Source: Oscillospiraceae bacterium
Lineage (GTDB): Bacteria; Bacillota; Clostridia; Oscillospirales; CAG-272
DNA: 64,000 bases
Direction: 5' to 3'
Assembly: GCA_015063905.1 (NCBI GenBank)
Contig: SVTF01000002.1
Coordinates: 1 to 64,000, forward strand
Shown: positions 54,001 to 62,480 of the stretch, piece after piece
How the letters are laid out: every line of letters starts with the position of its first letter
Numbering within the stretch: position 1 is the first letter of the stretch
Notes under the pieces: generated by a model
Database searches by the model: none
The model's input: only the letters and a program-made list of their open reading frames with translations
What the model was told of the DNA's origin: nothing
Program-made: the position numbers and the translations under genes

Positions 54001-54424
54001 CAGCAAGCTCCTCGGCGGTTATGCTGACCGCTTTGGACTCGTCAACGTTGTGCTTGACGTTTGCAAAGAATCCTGTTTCCCACATAGCTCCCGCTTGCGC
54101 GATGTCCGCGCCGTTTCCGTAAACGTCATCGTGAGGGGTGGTGTCTATTTCTTCGGTAGTCTCCGAGGTTTCGGTTTCGGTGGTTGTGCTATCGGCGGTT
54201 CCCGTACCGTCGGTGGTTTCCGTAGTGTCGGGGCCATCCGTGTCGTCCGTTTCGGTCGCATCTGAGGTGCCTGTCTCAGTGGTAGACGAGCCGGATTCCG
54301 AGGAGCTTTCCGTAGGCGCTTGGGTATCCGTTGCCGTAGTGTCGGTAGTCTGTGTAGGCGTACAGCTTGACAGAGCAGAGACGACCATAACAAGCACTAA
54401 AAGAAGAGCTAAAAGCTTTTTCAT
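51011..54424 (-). CDS. Right-handed beta-helix lipoprotein 6 of six
   Basis: 1137 residues. Signal peptide MKKLLALLLVLVMVVSALSSC with lipobox ALSSC, stalk of Thr/Ser/Glu to about residue 98, YGNGADIAQAGAMW domain, then beta-helix. Blocks: GANEDILPHTNKELFVGM, PSSGQVRIVEK, TWWPEFFLTAEDGTQKPY, RSGSVDAFHV, EGMVDDGSNQKSNSSRL, RGFLVKATGVTFKHCTFRN. The C-terminus (NFKSYIDNNGDVRYAVSGIFYKNI) is the most diverged of the set. GGAGGA lies 6 nt before the ATG. Its promoter is near consensus with a leader of about 155 nt. Confidence 0.88.
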   Translation of the reverse strand: MKKLLALLLVLVMVVSALSSCTPTQTTDTTATDTQAPTESSSESGSSTTETGTSDATETDDTDGPDTTETTDGTGTADSTTTETETSETTEEIDTTPHDDVYGNGADIAQAGAMWETGFFANVKHNVDESKAVSITAEELAAKMMNRDGPDALKEGEVWRVSDTLHLNSNSKYYGNGASIIAEGGIVIKDALDVVLKDVIVKGSLSIENSSQIILYKVDLESTDTTVTVDSGEDITFKTCRLRGNQASVVGNASNLVIYRCYIYSHRGIDITGNDVIVQDCRIFASLNAVSLCGSDCVIRENSIETVSAGAGVTIKAGSTNALIALNSIRGAQSSVTVDGSYNCSVVLNSGICLSGTNNTNLYVIDNSLGGYMSLENNNYLIAEGNTYPVDGLNHKVVNKNNQNINGNSVTDVDARVEVGANEDILPHTNKELFVGMDRKTAVADASLTTAKGLGGYIQDLSKEQDLIIVPPGAYVSNSTIAFRAGQDNTTIYAYGVYQEYAETDPLKAGNLSLDLVGVNNIAIYGLTVGHTLPSSGQVRIVEKIKNGNTYQLKVIADAGFLDGFTTTNPEIYHTWWPEFFLTAEDGTQKPYPEENAKTAHTTVYNYDENGNYDGTMTITLHNRGNDQYGEFKSAKQLWERVEVGNVITCRISFASYTSDTGALIRLVGCTNLTFRDTVTYGSAGGMCVFTGSNGEGITFTRQHNTTHSGKIIDKETYDKYVALGEKYGVDFEVRQEVLEDGTVRYRGPYSRSGSVDAFHVTSSKTGISVTSSIVEGMVDDGSNQKSNSSRLHGYVKNDDGTTTLYYKQLISEVYWGSSTSLPSNQLSFSSCKTFSPGDRIFIFTPYGKTVCDTTVIAAWTEKTNGVEINETYGGVNKHLFINLYAVTVKTEDVDFEAFIDPSTGQEFDLTDNGYELTNRLSVDNLSWNCCNYTMDNVMVRNGHSRGFLVKATGVTFKHCTFRNVSNAGLLITIEPQYGETTIARDVLVQQCLFDNTGYNYGANAKNMQACIVIKAQSSVISEDTLPIDGITITGCKFTNNTQRMAIWVNSAKNITITNNTFDPIVNETFRTQGIAVLLDTCMNVEISDNTYNFKSYIDNNGDVRYAVSGIFYKNIFGTDVEDADGNPIFPDKLQAE

Positions 54425-54585
54425 ATTAGATCCTCCGTGTATATGTTGCCGTGTATTTGCGCTATATCTAGAGTATACGTATCATTATATCATTTCGCTC
54501 GATGAATGTCAATCCCGAGCGATGTAACAATACTGCATACATCGATATACAGTCGGCGCGCAACGTCAACTTTATCGTTAAAGTG

Positions 54586-54614
54586 AGTATAACACATTTT
54601 ACACCGCTTGTCAA
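54586..54614 (-). promoter_or_regulatory. Promoter of beta-helix gene 6
   Basis: TTGACA, 17 bp, TATACT on the minus strand. The leader of about 155 nt contains no structure I can name. Confidence 0.85.
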
Positions 54615-54714
54615 TAGGCAGATGCGCTTACGGTTGATTTTTTTAAAAATCGTTTTCAATGTGCGGGAATGTGGCGCGGGATAAAAATAAAAATGAAAAA
54701 AAGCGAAAATGGTG

Positions 54715-54743
54715 TTGAAAAAGCAAAAAAGGTGTGATATACT
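54715..54743 (+). promoter_or_regulatory. Promoter of the DUF1846 gene
   Basis: TTGAAA, 17 bp, TATACT, 38 bp before the ATG. It shares the 357-bp gap 54425-54781 with the divergent promoter of beta-helix gene 6. Confidence 0.75.
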
Positions 54744-54781
54744 AATTAGGTGATTTAGTTTCTTTTGAGAGGGTGATCGAA

Positions 54782-56275
54782 ATGGCTAAGCTCGGATTTG
54801 ATAACGATAAATATCTTGATCTTCAATCAAAGCACATCAGGGAGAGAATAGCAAAATTTGGCGGCAAGCTCTATTTGGAATTTGGCGGCAAGCTTTTTGA
54901 TGATTTCCATGCGTCGAGAGTGCTGCCCGGATTTGCTCCAGATTCAAAGCTTCAGATGTTGCTTCAGTTAAGAGACGAGGCAGAGATCGTTATAGCTATC
55001 AACGCCTCTGATATCGAAAAGAACAAGGTTCGAGGCGATCTCGGCATAACATACGATCTTGACGTTATGCGACTTATCGACGCCTTTCGCGAGGTGGGAC
55101 TGTACGTTGGAAGCGTCGTGCTGACAAGGTACGAGTCGCAGCCCTCGGCAGTCGCGTTTGAGCAAAAGCTTGTATCCCTGGGAGTCAAGGTGTATCACCA
55201 TTATTCCATTCCGGAGTACCCATATAATATAGAAGGAATCGTCAGCGAGCGCGGATACGGAAGAAACGATTATATCGAAACGGAGAGAGAACTCGTTATA
55301 ATCACCGCGCCCGGTCCCGGAAGCGGAAAGATGGCAACGTGTATGTCCCAGTTGTATCACGAAAACTTGCGCGGAGTCAAGGCGGGATATGCGAAATTCG
55401 AAACCTTTCCGATATGGAACATTGCGCTAAAGCACCCTGTTAACCTTGCGTACGAGGCGGCAACAGCCGACCTTAATGACGTAAACATGATAGACCCTTT
55501 CCATCTCGAAGCATACGGAACGACTGCGGTCAACTACAACCGAGACGTGGAGGCGTTTCCCGTTGTGGAAGCCATGTTCAAGAGGATATACGGAGAGTCC
55601 CCCTATAAGTCACCAACGGATATGGGCGTAAATATGGTTGGAAACTGCATAACCGACGACGAGGTAGTTCGTCGCGCATCGTGCCAGGAGATAATCCGCC
55701 GTTACTACGCTGCGCTTTGTGAGCAAAAGGAAACCGCAGACGAAGGTATGTCTATGACTGTTGGAAAGATCGAAATGCTGATAAAGCAGGTTGGAATTAC
55801 CGTAAACGACCGCGCGGTTATAGGCGCGGCAAACGATAAGGCAGAGCTAACGGGTGGTCCCGCGGCGGCTATTCAGCTTCCGGATGGCACCATCATAACA
55901 GGAAAAACGTCGCCTCTGCTTGGCGCGGGCGCGGCTATGATACTCAACGCGCTTAAAGCGCTTGCGGGCATTGACGATAAGGTGGAGCTTATATCTCCCT
56001 CCGTTATCAGACCTGTTCAGCATTTGAAGGTTGACCATCTTGGAAATCATAATCCGAGATTGCACGTTGACGAGATATTGATCGCTCTCGCCATAAGCGC
56101 GGTAACGTCAAAGAGGGCAGCGGCGGCGCTGGAGCAGCTGGGCAACCTCAAGGGGTGCGACGCTCATTCGTCGGTCATTCTTTCCAGCACCGACGTGCGC
56201 ACCTTTAAAAAGCTGGGCGTTCATATGACCTGTGAGCCAAGGTATCAGGTCAAAAAGCTTTATCACTCAAAATAA
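54782..56275 (+). CDS. DUF1846 / UPF0371 family protein
   Basis: 497 residues, the usual size of this conserved Firmicute family. It opens MAKLGFDNDKYLDLQSKHIRERI and contains the phosphate-binding-like ITAPGPGSGKMATCMSQLYH near residue 180, the most recognisable family motif, and later TGKTSPLLGAGAAMILNALK. The biochemical function is not established. ATG at 54782 has AGAGGG about 8 nt upstream; the GTG used by the track is less likely. It is monocistronic with its own promoter and terminator, and shows no functional tie to the beta-helix genes. Confidence 0.9.
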   Translation: MAKLGFDNDKYLDLQSKHIRERIAKFGGKLYLEFGGKLFDDFHASRVLPGFAPDSKLQMLLQLRDEAEIVIAINASDIEKNKVRGDLGITYDLDVMRLIDAFREVGLYVGSVVLTRYESQPSAVAFEQKLVSLGVKVYHHYSIPEYPYNIEGIVSERGYGRNDYIETERELVIITAPGPGSGKMATCMSQLYHENLRGVKAGYAKFETFPIWNIALKHPVNLAYEAATADLNDVNMIDPFHLEAYGTTAVNYNRDVEAFPVVEAMFKRIYGESPYKSPTDMGVNMVGNCITDDEVVRRASCQEIIRRYYAALCEQKETADEGMSMTVGKIEMLIKQVGITVNDRAVIGAANDKAELTGGPAAAIQLPDGTIITGKTSPLLGAGAAMILNALKALAGIDDKVELISPSVIRPVQHLKVDHLGNHNPRLHVDEILIALAISAVTSKRAAAALEQLGNLKGCDAHSSVILSSTDVRTFKKLGVHMTCEPRYQVKKLYHSK

Positions 56276-56291
56276 TACTACATTAACATTC

Positions 56292-56337
56292 ATCAAGCTC
56301 GGCAAGGTAAAAGCAACCGCTTCCGAGCTTGATTTTT
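56292..56337 (+). terminator. Terminator of the DUF1846 gene
   Basis: ATCAAGCTCGG / CCGAGCTTGAT with a 20-nt loop and TTTTTG after it. Confidence 0.8.
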
Positions 56338-56393
56338 GTGTATAATTAACAAAAAACATATAAGCTGTTTTTTTGATTTGTACAGATGCGATA

Positions 56394-56422
56394 TTGACAG
56401 ATTTTTGAAAATCGGTTATTAT
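56394..56422 (+). promoter_or_regulatory. Promoter of the ilvA T-box leader
   Basis: TTGACA, 17 bp, TATTAT immediately before the T-box RNA. Confidence 0.85.
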
Positions 56423-56429
56423 TAATGTA

Positions 56430-56735
56430 AGCGATGAAGAGGAGCGACGGCACGGTCGTCCTAAAGAGAGCTGTCGGCAGGTGAAAGACAGTGGACGTAA
56501 GTGCAGGTTAAATCACCTCGGAGCTCGCCGTCGAAACGCCAACGAAAAAACGTTGCGGCACAGTAGAACGGCGCGTATCCCTGCGTTAAAGGGCAACGCA
56601 TAATACTGTGCGTTTTGAGTGGCCTTTCGGCAAAAAGAGTGGTACCGCGGAGTAAATTGCTTCGTCTCTTTGAAGGATAAGGAGACGTGCGTCATAGACA
56701 GATCGTCTCGAAAGAGGCGGTTTTTGTTTTTTACC
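56430..56735 (+). ncRNA. T-box riboswitch upstream of ilvA, probable isoleucine specifier
   Basis: The antiterminator signature AGAGTGGTACCGCGG is at about 56635-56650. Stem I begins GCGATGAAGAGGAG and ends in a loop region holding TTAAATCACCTCGGAG. The best specifier codon is ATC (Ile) followed by a purine, which suits threonine deaminase, the first enzyme of isoleucine synthesis. The terminator stem CGTCTCTTT / AAAGAGGCG is followed by GTTTTTGTTTTTT. Uncharged tRNA would pair with the T-box bulge and allow ilvA transcription. Confidence 0.92.
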
Positions 56736-56770
56736 GTCTTAAATACTTTTAGCTTGAAAGGAAGATCGTA

Positions 56771-57964
56771 ATGTTGACACTCGACAAGATATATCACGCG
56801 GCATATGCCTTGCGTGATGTGGTAAGAAAAACCGCGCTTATTAAGTCTCCTAAAATCAATCCCGACTGTGAGCTTTATCTCAAAACGGAGAATCTGCAGA
56901 TAACGGGATCGTTTAAGGTAAGGGGCGCGGGCTATAAAATATCTCAGCTGTCACCCGAGGAAAAGGAGCGCGGAGTTATTGCCTGTTCGGCGGGAAATCA
57001 TGCTCAGGGAGTGGCTCTCGCGGCACAAAAATACGGCATAAAATCGGTTATTTGTCTGCCCGACGGAGCGCCTATATCCAAGGTTGAGGCAACCAAGAGC
57101 TATGGCGCGGAAGTGGTTATGGTAGAAGGAGTTTACGATGATGCCTACAACCGCGCGCTCCAGCTTCGCGATGAGTGCGGATACACCTTTGTTCACCCGT
57201 TTGACGACGATGACGTTATCGCGGGTCAGGGAACGATAGGTCTTGAGATACTTGATGAGCTTGAGGATATAGATGCTGTGGTAGTTCCCGTTGGCGGCGG
57301 AGGACTCATATCCGGTGTGGCATATGCGCTCAAGCATCTGAAGCCAAGTATAAAGGTTTATGGCGTTCAGGCGTCGGGTGCGCCCAGCATGTACGATTCG
57401 GTCAAGGGCGGAAAGAAGGTAAGGCTGAACGGCGTGTCCACGATAGCTGACGGTATTGCGGTCAAGGAGCCGGGCGACAACACATATGCCTTGGTTTCTA
57501 AGTATGTTGACGATATTGTAACGGTCAGCGAGGGCGAAATATCCTCAGCTATACTTGCGCTGATAGAGCAGCACAAGCTTATAGCGGAGGGAGCGGGAGC
57601 CGTATCCGTGGCCGCGGTGATGTTCAACAAGATACCCGTCAAAAACAAAAAGGTAGTTGCTATAGTGTCGGGCGGTAATATTGATGTTACCATATTGTCA
57701 AGGGTAATAAAGAGAGGTCTTTTGATGAGCGGAAGAAACCATACGCTCTGCGTTGAGCTTATGGATAAGCCGGGTCAGCTTCTCGGTGTTTCGGAGATAA
57801 TTGCGCGGCTTGGCGCAAACGTAATATCCATACATCACGAGAGAGCCAGTGAGACAATGGATATTAACGGATGCTACTTGCGCATAGTGCTGGAAACGAG
57901 AAATCATGAGCATATAAAAGAGATAACTCAGGCATTGATTGATGCAGGATTTAAATTGGTGTAA
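56771..57964 (+). CDS. ilvA: Threonine ammonia-lyase (deaminase) with ACT domain
   Basis: 397 residues. It converts threonine to 2-oxobutyrate, the first step to isoleucine. The PLP lysine is in ITGSFKVRGA near residue 50, the phosphate cradle is VGGGGL near 175, and an ACT-like regulatory domain spans about 320-395 (HTLCVELMDKPGQLLGV). Length and domain layout match the shorter TdcB-like threonine dehydratases with one ACT domain. The isoleucine-type T-box upstream supports a biosynthetic role. RidA, which clears its reactive enamine product, follows 18 bp later. Confidence 0.95.
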   Translation: MLTLDKIYHAAYALRDVVRKTALIKSPKINPDCELYLKTENLQITGSFKVRGAGYKISQLSPEEKERGVIACSAGNHAQGVALAAQKYGIKSVICLPDGAPISKVEATKSYGAEVVMVEGVYDDAYNRALQLRDECGYTFVHPFDDDDVIAGQGTIGLEILDELEDIDAVVVPVGGGGLISGVAYALKHLKPSIKVYGVQASGAPSMYDSVKGGKKVRLNGVSTIADGIAVKEPGDNTYALVSKYVDDIVTVSEGEISSAILALIEQHKLIAEGAGAVSVAAVMFNKIPVKNKKVVAIVSGGNIDVTILSRVIKRGLLMSGRNHTLCVELMDKPGQLLGVSEIIARLGANVISIHHERASETMDINGCYLRIVLETRNHEHIKEITQALIDAGFKLV

Positions 57965-57982
57965 ATAAAGGAGAGAACTGTT

Positions 57983-58354
57983 ATGGAAAAGATATATACT
58001 AAAAATGCTCCCGAGGCCATAGGACCCTATTCGCAGGCGGTAAAGGTTGGGAATCTGGTTTTTACTTCGGGACAGATAGCCATCGATCCCGCAAGCGGAG
58101 CCGTTGAGGCGACGGATATCGCGAGTCAGGCAGAGCAGGTCTGCAAGAATCTTTGCGCCGTGCTTTCGGCGGCGGGAACAAGCATCGAAAATGTTGTAAA
58201 GACGACGTGCTTCCTTGCCGACATGGCGGATTTTGCGGCGTTTAATGAAGTGTACGGAAAATATTTTACCACTAAACCGGCGCGCTCGTGTGTTGCTGCA
58301 AAGCAGTTGCCCAAAAACGTTTTGTGCGAGGTTGAGGTAATAGCGGAGATTTGA
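57983..58354 (+). CDS. ridA: RidA/YjgF-family enamine/imine deaminase
   Basis: 123 residues. It opens MEKIYTKNAPEAIGPYSQAVKVGNLVFTSGQIA, the family signature, and retains the active-site arginine in KPARSCVAAKQLP. RidA hydrolyses 2-aminoacrylate and 2-aminocrotonate released by PLP dehydratases such as IlvA, protecting other PLP enzymes. Its position right after ilvA in the same T-box-controlled operon fits this. AAGGAGAG precedes the ATG. Confidence 0.95.
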   Translation: MEKIYTKNAPEAIGPYSQAVKVGNLVFTSGQIAIDPASGAVEATDIASQAEQVCKNLCAVLSAAGTSIENVVKTTCFLADMADFAAFNEVYGKYFTTKPARSCVAAKQLPKNVLCEVEVIAEI

Positions 58355-58362
58355 CGAGTATT

Positions 58363-58463
58363 ATGTTGAAAGCATTGGGGGATTTTGCAAGCGGTAGCGG
58401 CAAAAATGGTAAATCAAGCCAGCATTTCTCCGATGCTTTCGTCAAAAATGCAATTTTCAACAT
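58363..58463. repeat. 101-bp element with inverted ends
   Basis: ATGTTGAAAGCATT at the left is mirrored by AATGCAATTTTCAACAT at the right with a 2-bp insertion. An inner GCATT...AATGC-like pair is also visible. It follows ridA and could be a terminator-like or MITE-like structure; no T tract follows directly. Confidence 0.35.
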
Positions 58464-58530
58464 GCGTATCCATCAAATTTAGTCAAAATCAATAAAAAAA
58501 TCAAATATCTCAAAAAAAAGAGAAAATTTA

Positions 58531-58559
58531 TTGACAACAAGGCTTTTTTGTGATATAAT
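58531..58559 (+). promoter_or_regulatory. Promoter of the ilvBNC T-box leader
   Basis: Consensus TTGACA, 17 bp, TATAAT with extended TGA before the -10. Confidence 0.9.
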
Positions 58560-58574
58560 CAACGCATATTTATT

Positions 58575-58885
58575 TTGAATGAAGTAAATGCGACGAAGGG
58601 AATCAGTAATGCGTTTAAAGCTTGCAGAAAGCCGGCGTGGATTTTGTCCGTGATGCGAGCCGGTAGCCTTAGCGTGTGAAGCTCATCCCGGAGCATCTGC
58701 CCGAACACCGAATCGCTTTGGTTAGTAGGCACAGACGGCAGTCTCCGTTACCAAGGACGTTTTACTGATAGGTAAAAGCAGAGTGGTCGCGCAAGCGGCA
58801 ATGAGAGTGGTACCGCAGAGAGTTTTTTAGCCCTTTGTCTCTTTTTAGGAGGCGAGGGTCTTTTTGCTCTTTTGAGGACTTGACG
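58575..58885 (+). ncRNA. T-box riboswitch upstream of ilvBNC (branched-chain amino acid)
   Basis: The antiterminator motif GAGTGGTACCGCAG lies at about 58805-58818. Stem I opens GCGACGAAGGGAATCAG. In the specifier region (GAAGCTCATCCCGGAGC) both CTC (Leu) and ATC (Ile) can be read; CTC is followed by a purine, ATC aligns with the ilvA leader. The terminator stem around CCTTTGTCTC / GAGGCGAGGG is followed by TCTTTTTGCTCTTTT. The downstream ilvB-ilvN-ilvC genes confirm branched-chain control. Confidence 0.9.
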
Positions 58886-58948
58886 CATCTTCATGTAGTT
58901 TTTATCACCCCCGCGAAAAGCGAAAACACACAACAACGGAGGTAATTT

Positions 58949-60607
58949 ATGAAATTAAACGGTTCGGAAATACTTGTCAACGTATTGATGGAGCAGGGAG
59001 TGGACACCGTTTTCGGATATCCCGGAGGCGCGGTGTTAAATATTTACGACGCGCTTTATAAATACAGTGATAAGATCACCCACTATATGACGGCTCACGA
59101 GCAGGGGGCGGCGCACGCCGCTGACGGTTACGCGAGGGCAACGGGTAAGACGGGCGTGGTTATTGCCACCAGCGGCCCCGGCGCGACCAATCTCGTTACG
59201 GGAATAGCCACGGCATATATGGACAGCGTTCCTATGGTAGCTATAACAGGTAACGTGTCTACGCCCCTTATAGGCTGCGATAGCTTCCAGGAGGTATATA
59301 TTGCGGGTATTACGTTGCCTATCACAAAGCATAATTTCGTCGTCCGCGACGTAAACGAGCTTGCGGATACGATTCGCCGCGCGTTTGAAATAGCGGGAAG
59401 CGGAAGACCGGGGCCTGTGCTTATCGATATACCCAAGGATGTAACGGCGGACATTGCGGAATATGAGCCTCGCGAGGCGGTCACGGTTGGCGTTACGGAT
59501 GAGATTAAGGGTGATGTCGCCGAGGTCGCTGAGCTTATAAACAGAAGTGAGCGTCCTTTCATTTATTTCGGCGGAGGCGTTCGTATATCGGAGGCAGGAG
59601 ACCAGCTGCGCGAGCTTATCGAAAAGGCGGATATTCCCGCGGCGCATACGCTTATGGCGGCGGGTGTGCTTGGATACGGTGAGAGAAACAATCTCGGTCT
59701 TATAGGAATGCACGGTAATTATTCTGCTAACTGCGCAACAAGCCGTTCGGACGTGCTTATTGCGATAGGAACGCGCTTTTCTGACAGAGTTGCGCTTAAT
59801 ACCGAAAAATTCGCTCAGCACGCGAGGATCGTGCATATCGACATAGATCCCAGCGAAATAAACAAGAACGTAACAGCGGATTACAGCATTGTGGGAGATA
59901 TAAAGAACGTGCTTTTAAAAATGCTCCCCATGATAAAGGACAAAAAGCACGAGTCTTGGCACGAAAGCATTGACGAGTGGAAGGCGAAGGATCATAAGCC
60001 CGCGGACAGCGATACAAGGATCAAGCCGCATTTCATCGTTGAAAAGACGTGCGAGCTTGCCGGAACGGACGCGATCTACGTTACCGACGTAGGTCAGCAT
60101 CAGATGTGGGCGGCGCAGTATCTGCATCACACTCATCCCAAGAACTTCCTCACAAGCGGCGGTCTTGGCACTATGGGTTACGGTTACGGCGCGGCAATAG
60201 GCGCCAGCATCGCAAGACCCGATGCTCGCGTTATTCACTTTACGGGTGACGGCTCCTTCCATATGAATCTCAATGAGCTTTGTACGGCGGTTTCATATAA
60301 CGTTCCTGTAATTTCCATCATCTTCAACAACGCTGTGCTTGGAATGGTGCATCAATGGCAGGATACCTTTTACGGAAAGAGATTTTCTTCCAGCGAACCA
60401 AACAGAGTGACCAACTATAAGGCGGTTGCCGAGGGATTTGGGGGAAAAGGCTTCCGTTGCGAAACCCCCGCCCAGTTCGAGCAGGCGTTAAAGCAGGCAC
60501 TTGTTCTGGATTGCCCTGTGTGGATTGAATGCGTGGTCGATAAGGACGAAAAGGTATTTCCCATGATACCGGGCGGCAAGACGGTTAAAGATACAATTTT
60601 CAACTAA
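58949..60607 (+). CDS. ilvB: Acetolactate synthase, large catalytic subunit
   Basis: 552 residues. A thiamine-diphosphate enzyme that condenses pyruvate with pyruvate or 2-oxobutyrate, the first common step to valine, leucine and isoleucine. The catalytic glutamate is in AHEQGAAHAADGYARATG, FAD/ThDP domains follow, and GDGSFHMNLNEL is the Mg/ThDP motif near residue 435. GGAGG is 6 nt upstream of the ATG. It lies 21 bp before the small subunit. Confidence 0.96.
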   Translation: MKLNGSEILVNVLMEQGVDTVFGYPGGAVLNIYDALYKYSDKITHYMTAHEQGAAHAADGYARATGKTGVVIATSGPGATNLVTGIATAYMDSVPMVAITGNVSTPLIGCDSFQEVYIAGITLPITKHNFVVRDVNELADTIRRAFEIAGSGRPGPVLIDIPKDVTADIAEYEPREAVTVGVTDEIKGDVAEVAELINRSERPFIYFGGGVRISEAGDQLRELIEKADIPAAHTLMAAGVLGYGERNNLGLIGMHGNYSANCATSRSDVLIAIGTRFSDRVALNTEKFAQHARIVHIDIDPSEINKNVTADYSIVGDIKNVLLKMLPMIKDKKHESWHESIDEWKAKDHKPADSDTRIKPHFIVEKTCELAGTDAIYVTDVGQHQMWAAQYLHHTHPKNFLTSGGLGTMGYGYGAAIGASIARPDARVIHFTGDGSFHMNLNELCTAVSYNVPVISIIFNNAVLGMVHQWQDTFYGKRFSSSEPNRVTNYKAVAEGFGGKGFRCETPAQFEQALKQALVLDCPVWIECVVDKDEKVFPMIPGGKTVKDTIFN

Positions 60608-60628
60608 ACGAGCGGATCGGAGAATGAA

Positions 60629-61123
60629 ATGAAAAAACAATGTATGGTGCTTTTTGTTGAAAACAACGCGGGTGTGCTTGCGAGAGTTGCGTCTCTGTTC
60701 GTTCAGAGAGGCTTTAATATCGACTCCTTGACAACGTCGCCTACCGAAAACGAAAAAATCTCGCGCTTGACGATAATGACACACGGTGACGAGAGGACCT
60801 TTAGTCAGATAATGAAGCAAACGGGAAAGCTGGTTGAGACCAAGCTCATATTTTCGGTCGAGCCAACCTTTAGCCTTATCCACGAGGTCGCGCTTGTAAA
60901 GTTTTCTGCAGAAGAAAAGGATAACGAGCAGCTTATCGAGCTCATCGGCATATATGGCGCAAGAATCGTTGACAAGACGGGTGGATACCTGGTTGCAGAG
61001 CTTTGCGACACTCCGCAGAGGATAGACGGCTTTTTGGAAGACGTATCAAGGTTCAAGATAATCGAATCGGGACGCTCGGGTGCTATCGCAATGGAACGCG
61101 GCGGCGTTGATTACGAATTATAA
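60629..61123 (+). CDS. ilvN: Acetolactate synthase, small regulatory subunit
   Basis: 164 residues with an N-terminal ACT domain (MVLFVENNAGVLARVASLFVQRGFNIDSL) and the typical C-terminal half (EVALVKFSAEEKDNEQL...). It gives valine feedback sensitivity and raises activity of IlvB. Length matches IlvH/IlvN proteins of Firmicutes. It lies between ilvB and ilvC in the same operon. Confidence 0.95.
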   Translation: MKKQCMVLFVENNAGVLARVASLFVQRGFNIDSLTTSPTENEKISRLTIMTHGDERTFSQIMKQTGKLVETKLIFSVEPTFSLIHEVALVKFSAEEKDNEQLIELIGIYGARIVDKTGGYLVAELCDTPQRIDGFLEDVSRFKIIESGRSGAIAMERGGVDYEL

Positions 61124-61192
61124 GCAGTTTTAATATTGCGGAGCAAAAGACATTCCGCTTTATCTAAATCAAAAACAAAAAAATCTTAATAA

Positions 61193-62224
<1,032 letters not shown>

Positions 62225-62310
62225 GACCGTCGACTTTTTCCGGATACTGCGTTATTCCTCGCAAACAGCTCGAGGTAGGTAACTACGACTTCGCTTTGCT
62301 TGCTCCGGTA

Positions 62311-62430
62311 CGCCTTGTCTCCGAAAGAATCTCTCGGTCTTAGCAAATTGTCATACGGCGTTGGTTCTTGCGCCTTGTACGGCACAAATTCTCGTCGGTC
62401 TTGACCGATTGTAAACAGAGTTGGGGAGCT
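62311..62430. repeat. Two imperfect tandem copies of a 60-bp unit
   Basis: CGCCTTGT at 62311 recurs at 62371, CGGTCTT at 62335 and about 62396, and GTTGG at 62360 and 62420, giving a period of about 60 bp with many substitutions. They fill the gap between ilvC and coaX. Function unknown. Confidence 0.5.
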
Positions 62431-62451
62431 TTTTTAAAAGTTCCCCAACTC
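62418..62451. other. Long hairpin before coaX
   Basis: GAGTTGGGGA / TCCCCAACTC, continued inside by TTTT/AAAA pairing. The T run is inside the loop and not after the stem, so termination is uncertain. It ends 30 bp before the coaX ATG. Confidence 0.5.
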
Positions 62452-62480
62452 AAAAAACTTCGATGAAGGGAGGAACAAGC

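Noticed and set aside
34599-54424. Phage tail-spike cluster or diversity-generating retroelement targets
   Set aside because: No phage structural, integrase or reverse-transcriptase genes are present; four proteins carry lipoprotein signals, which tail spikes do not.
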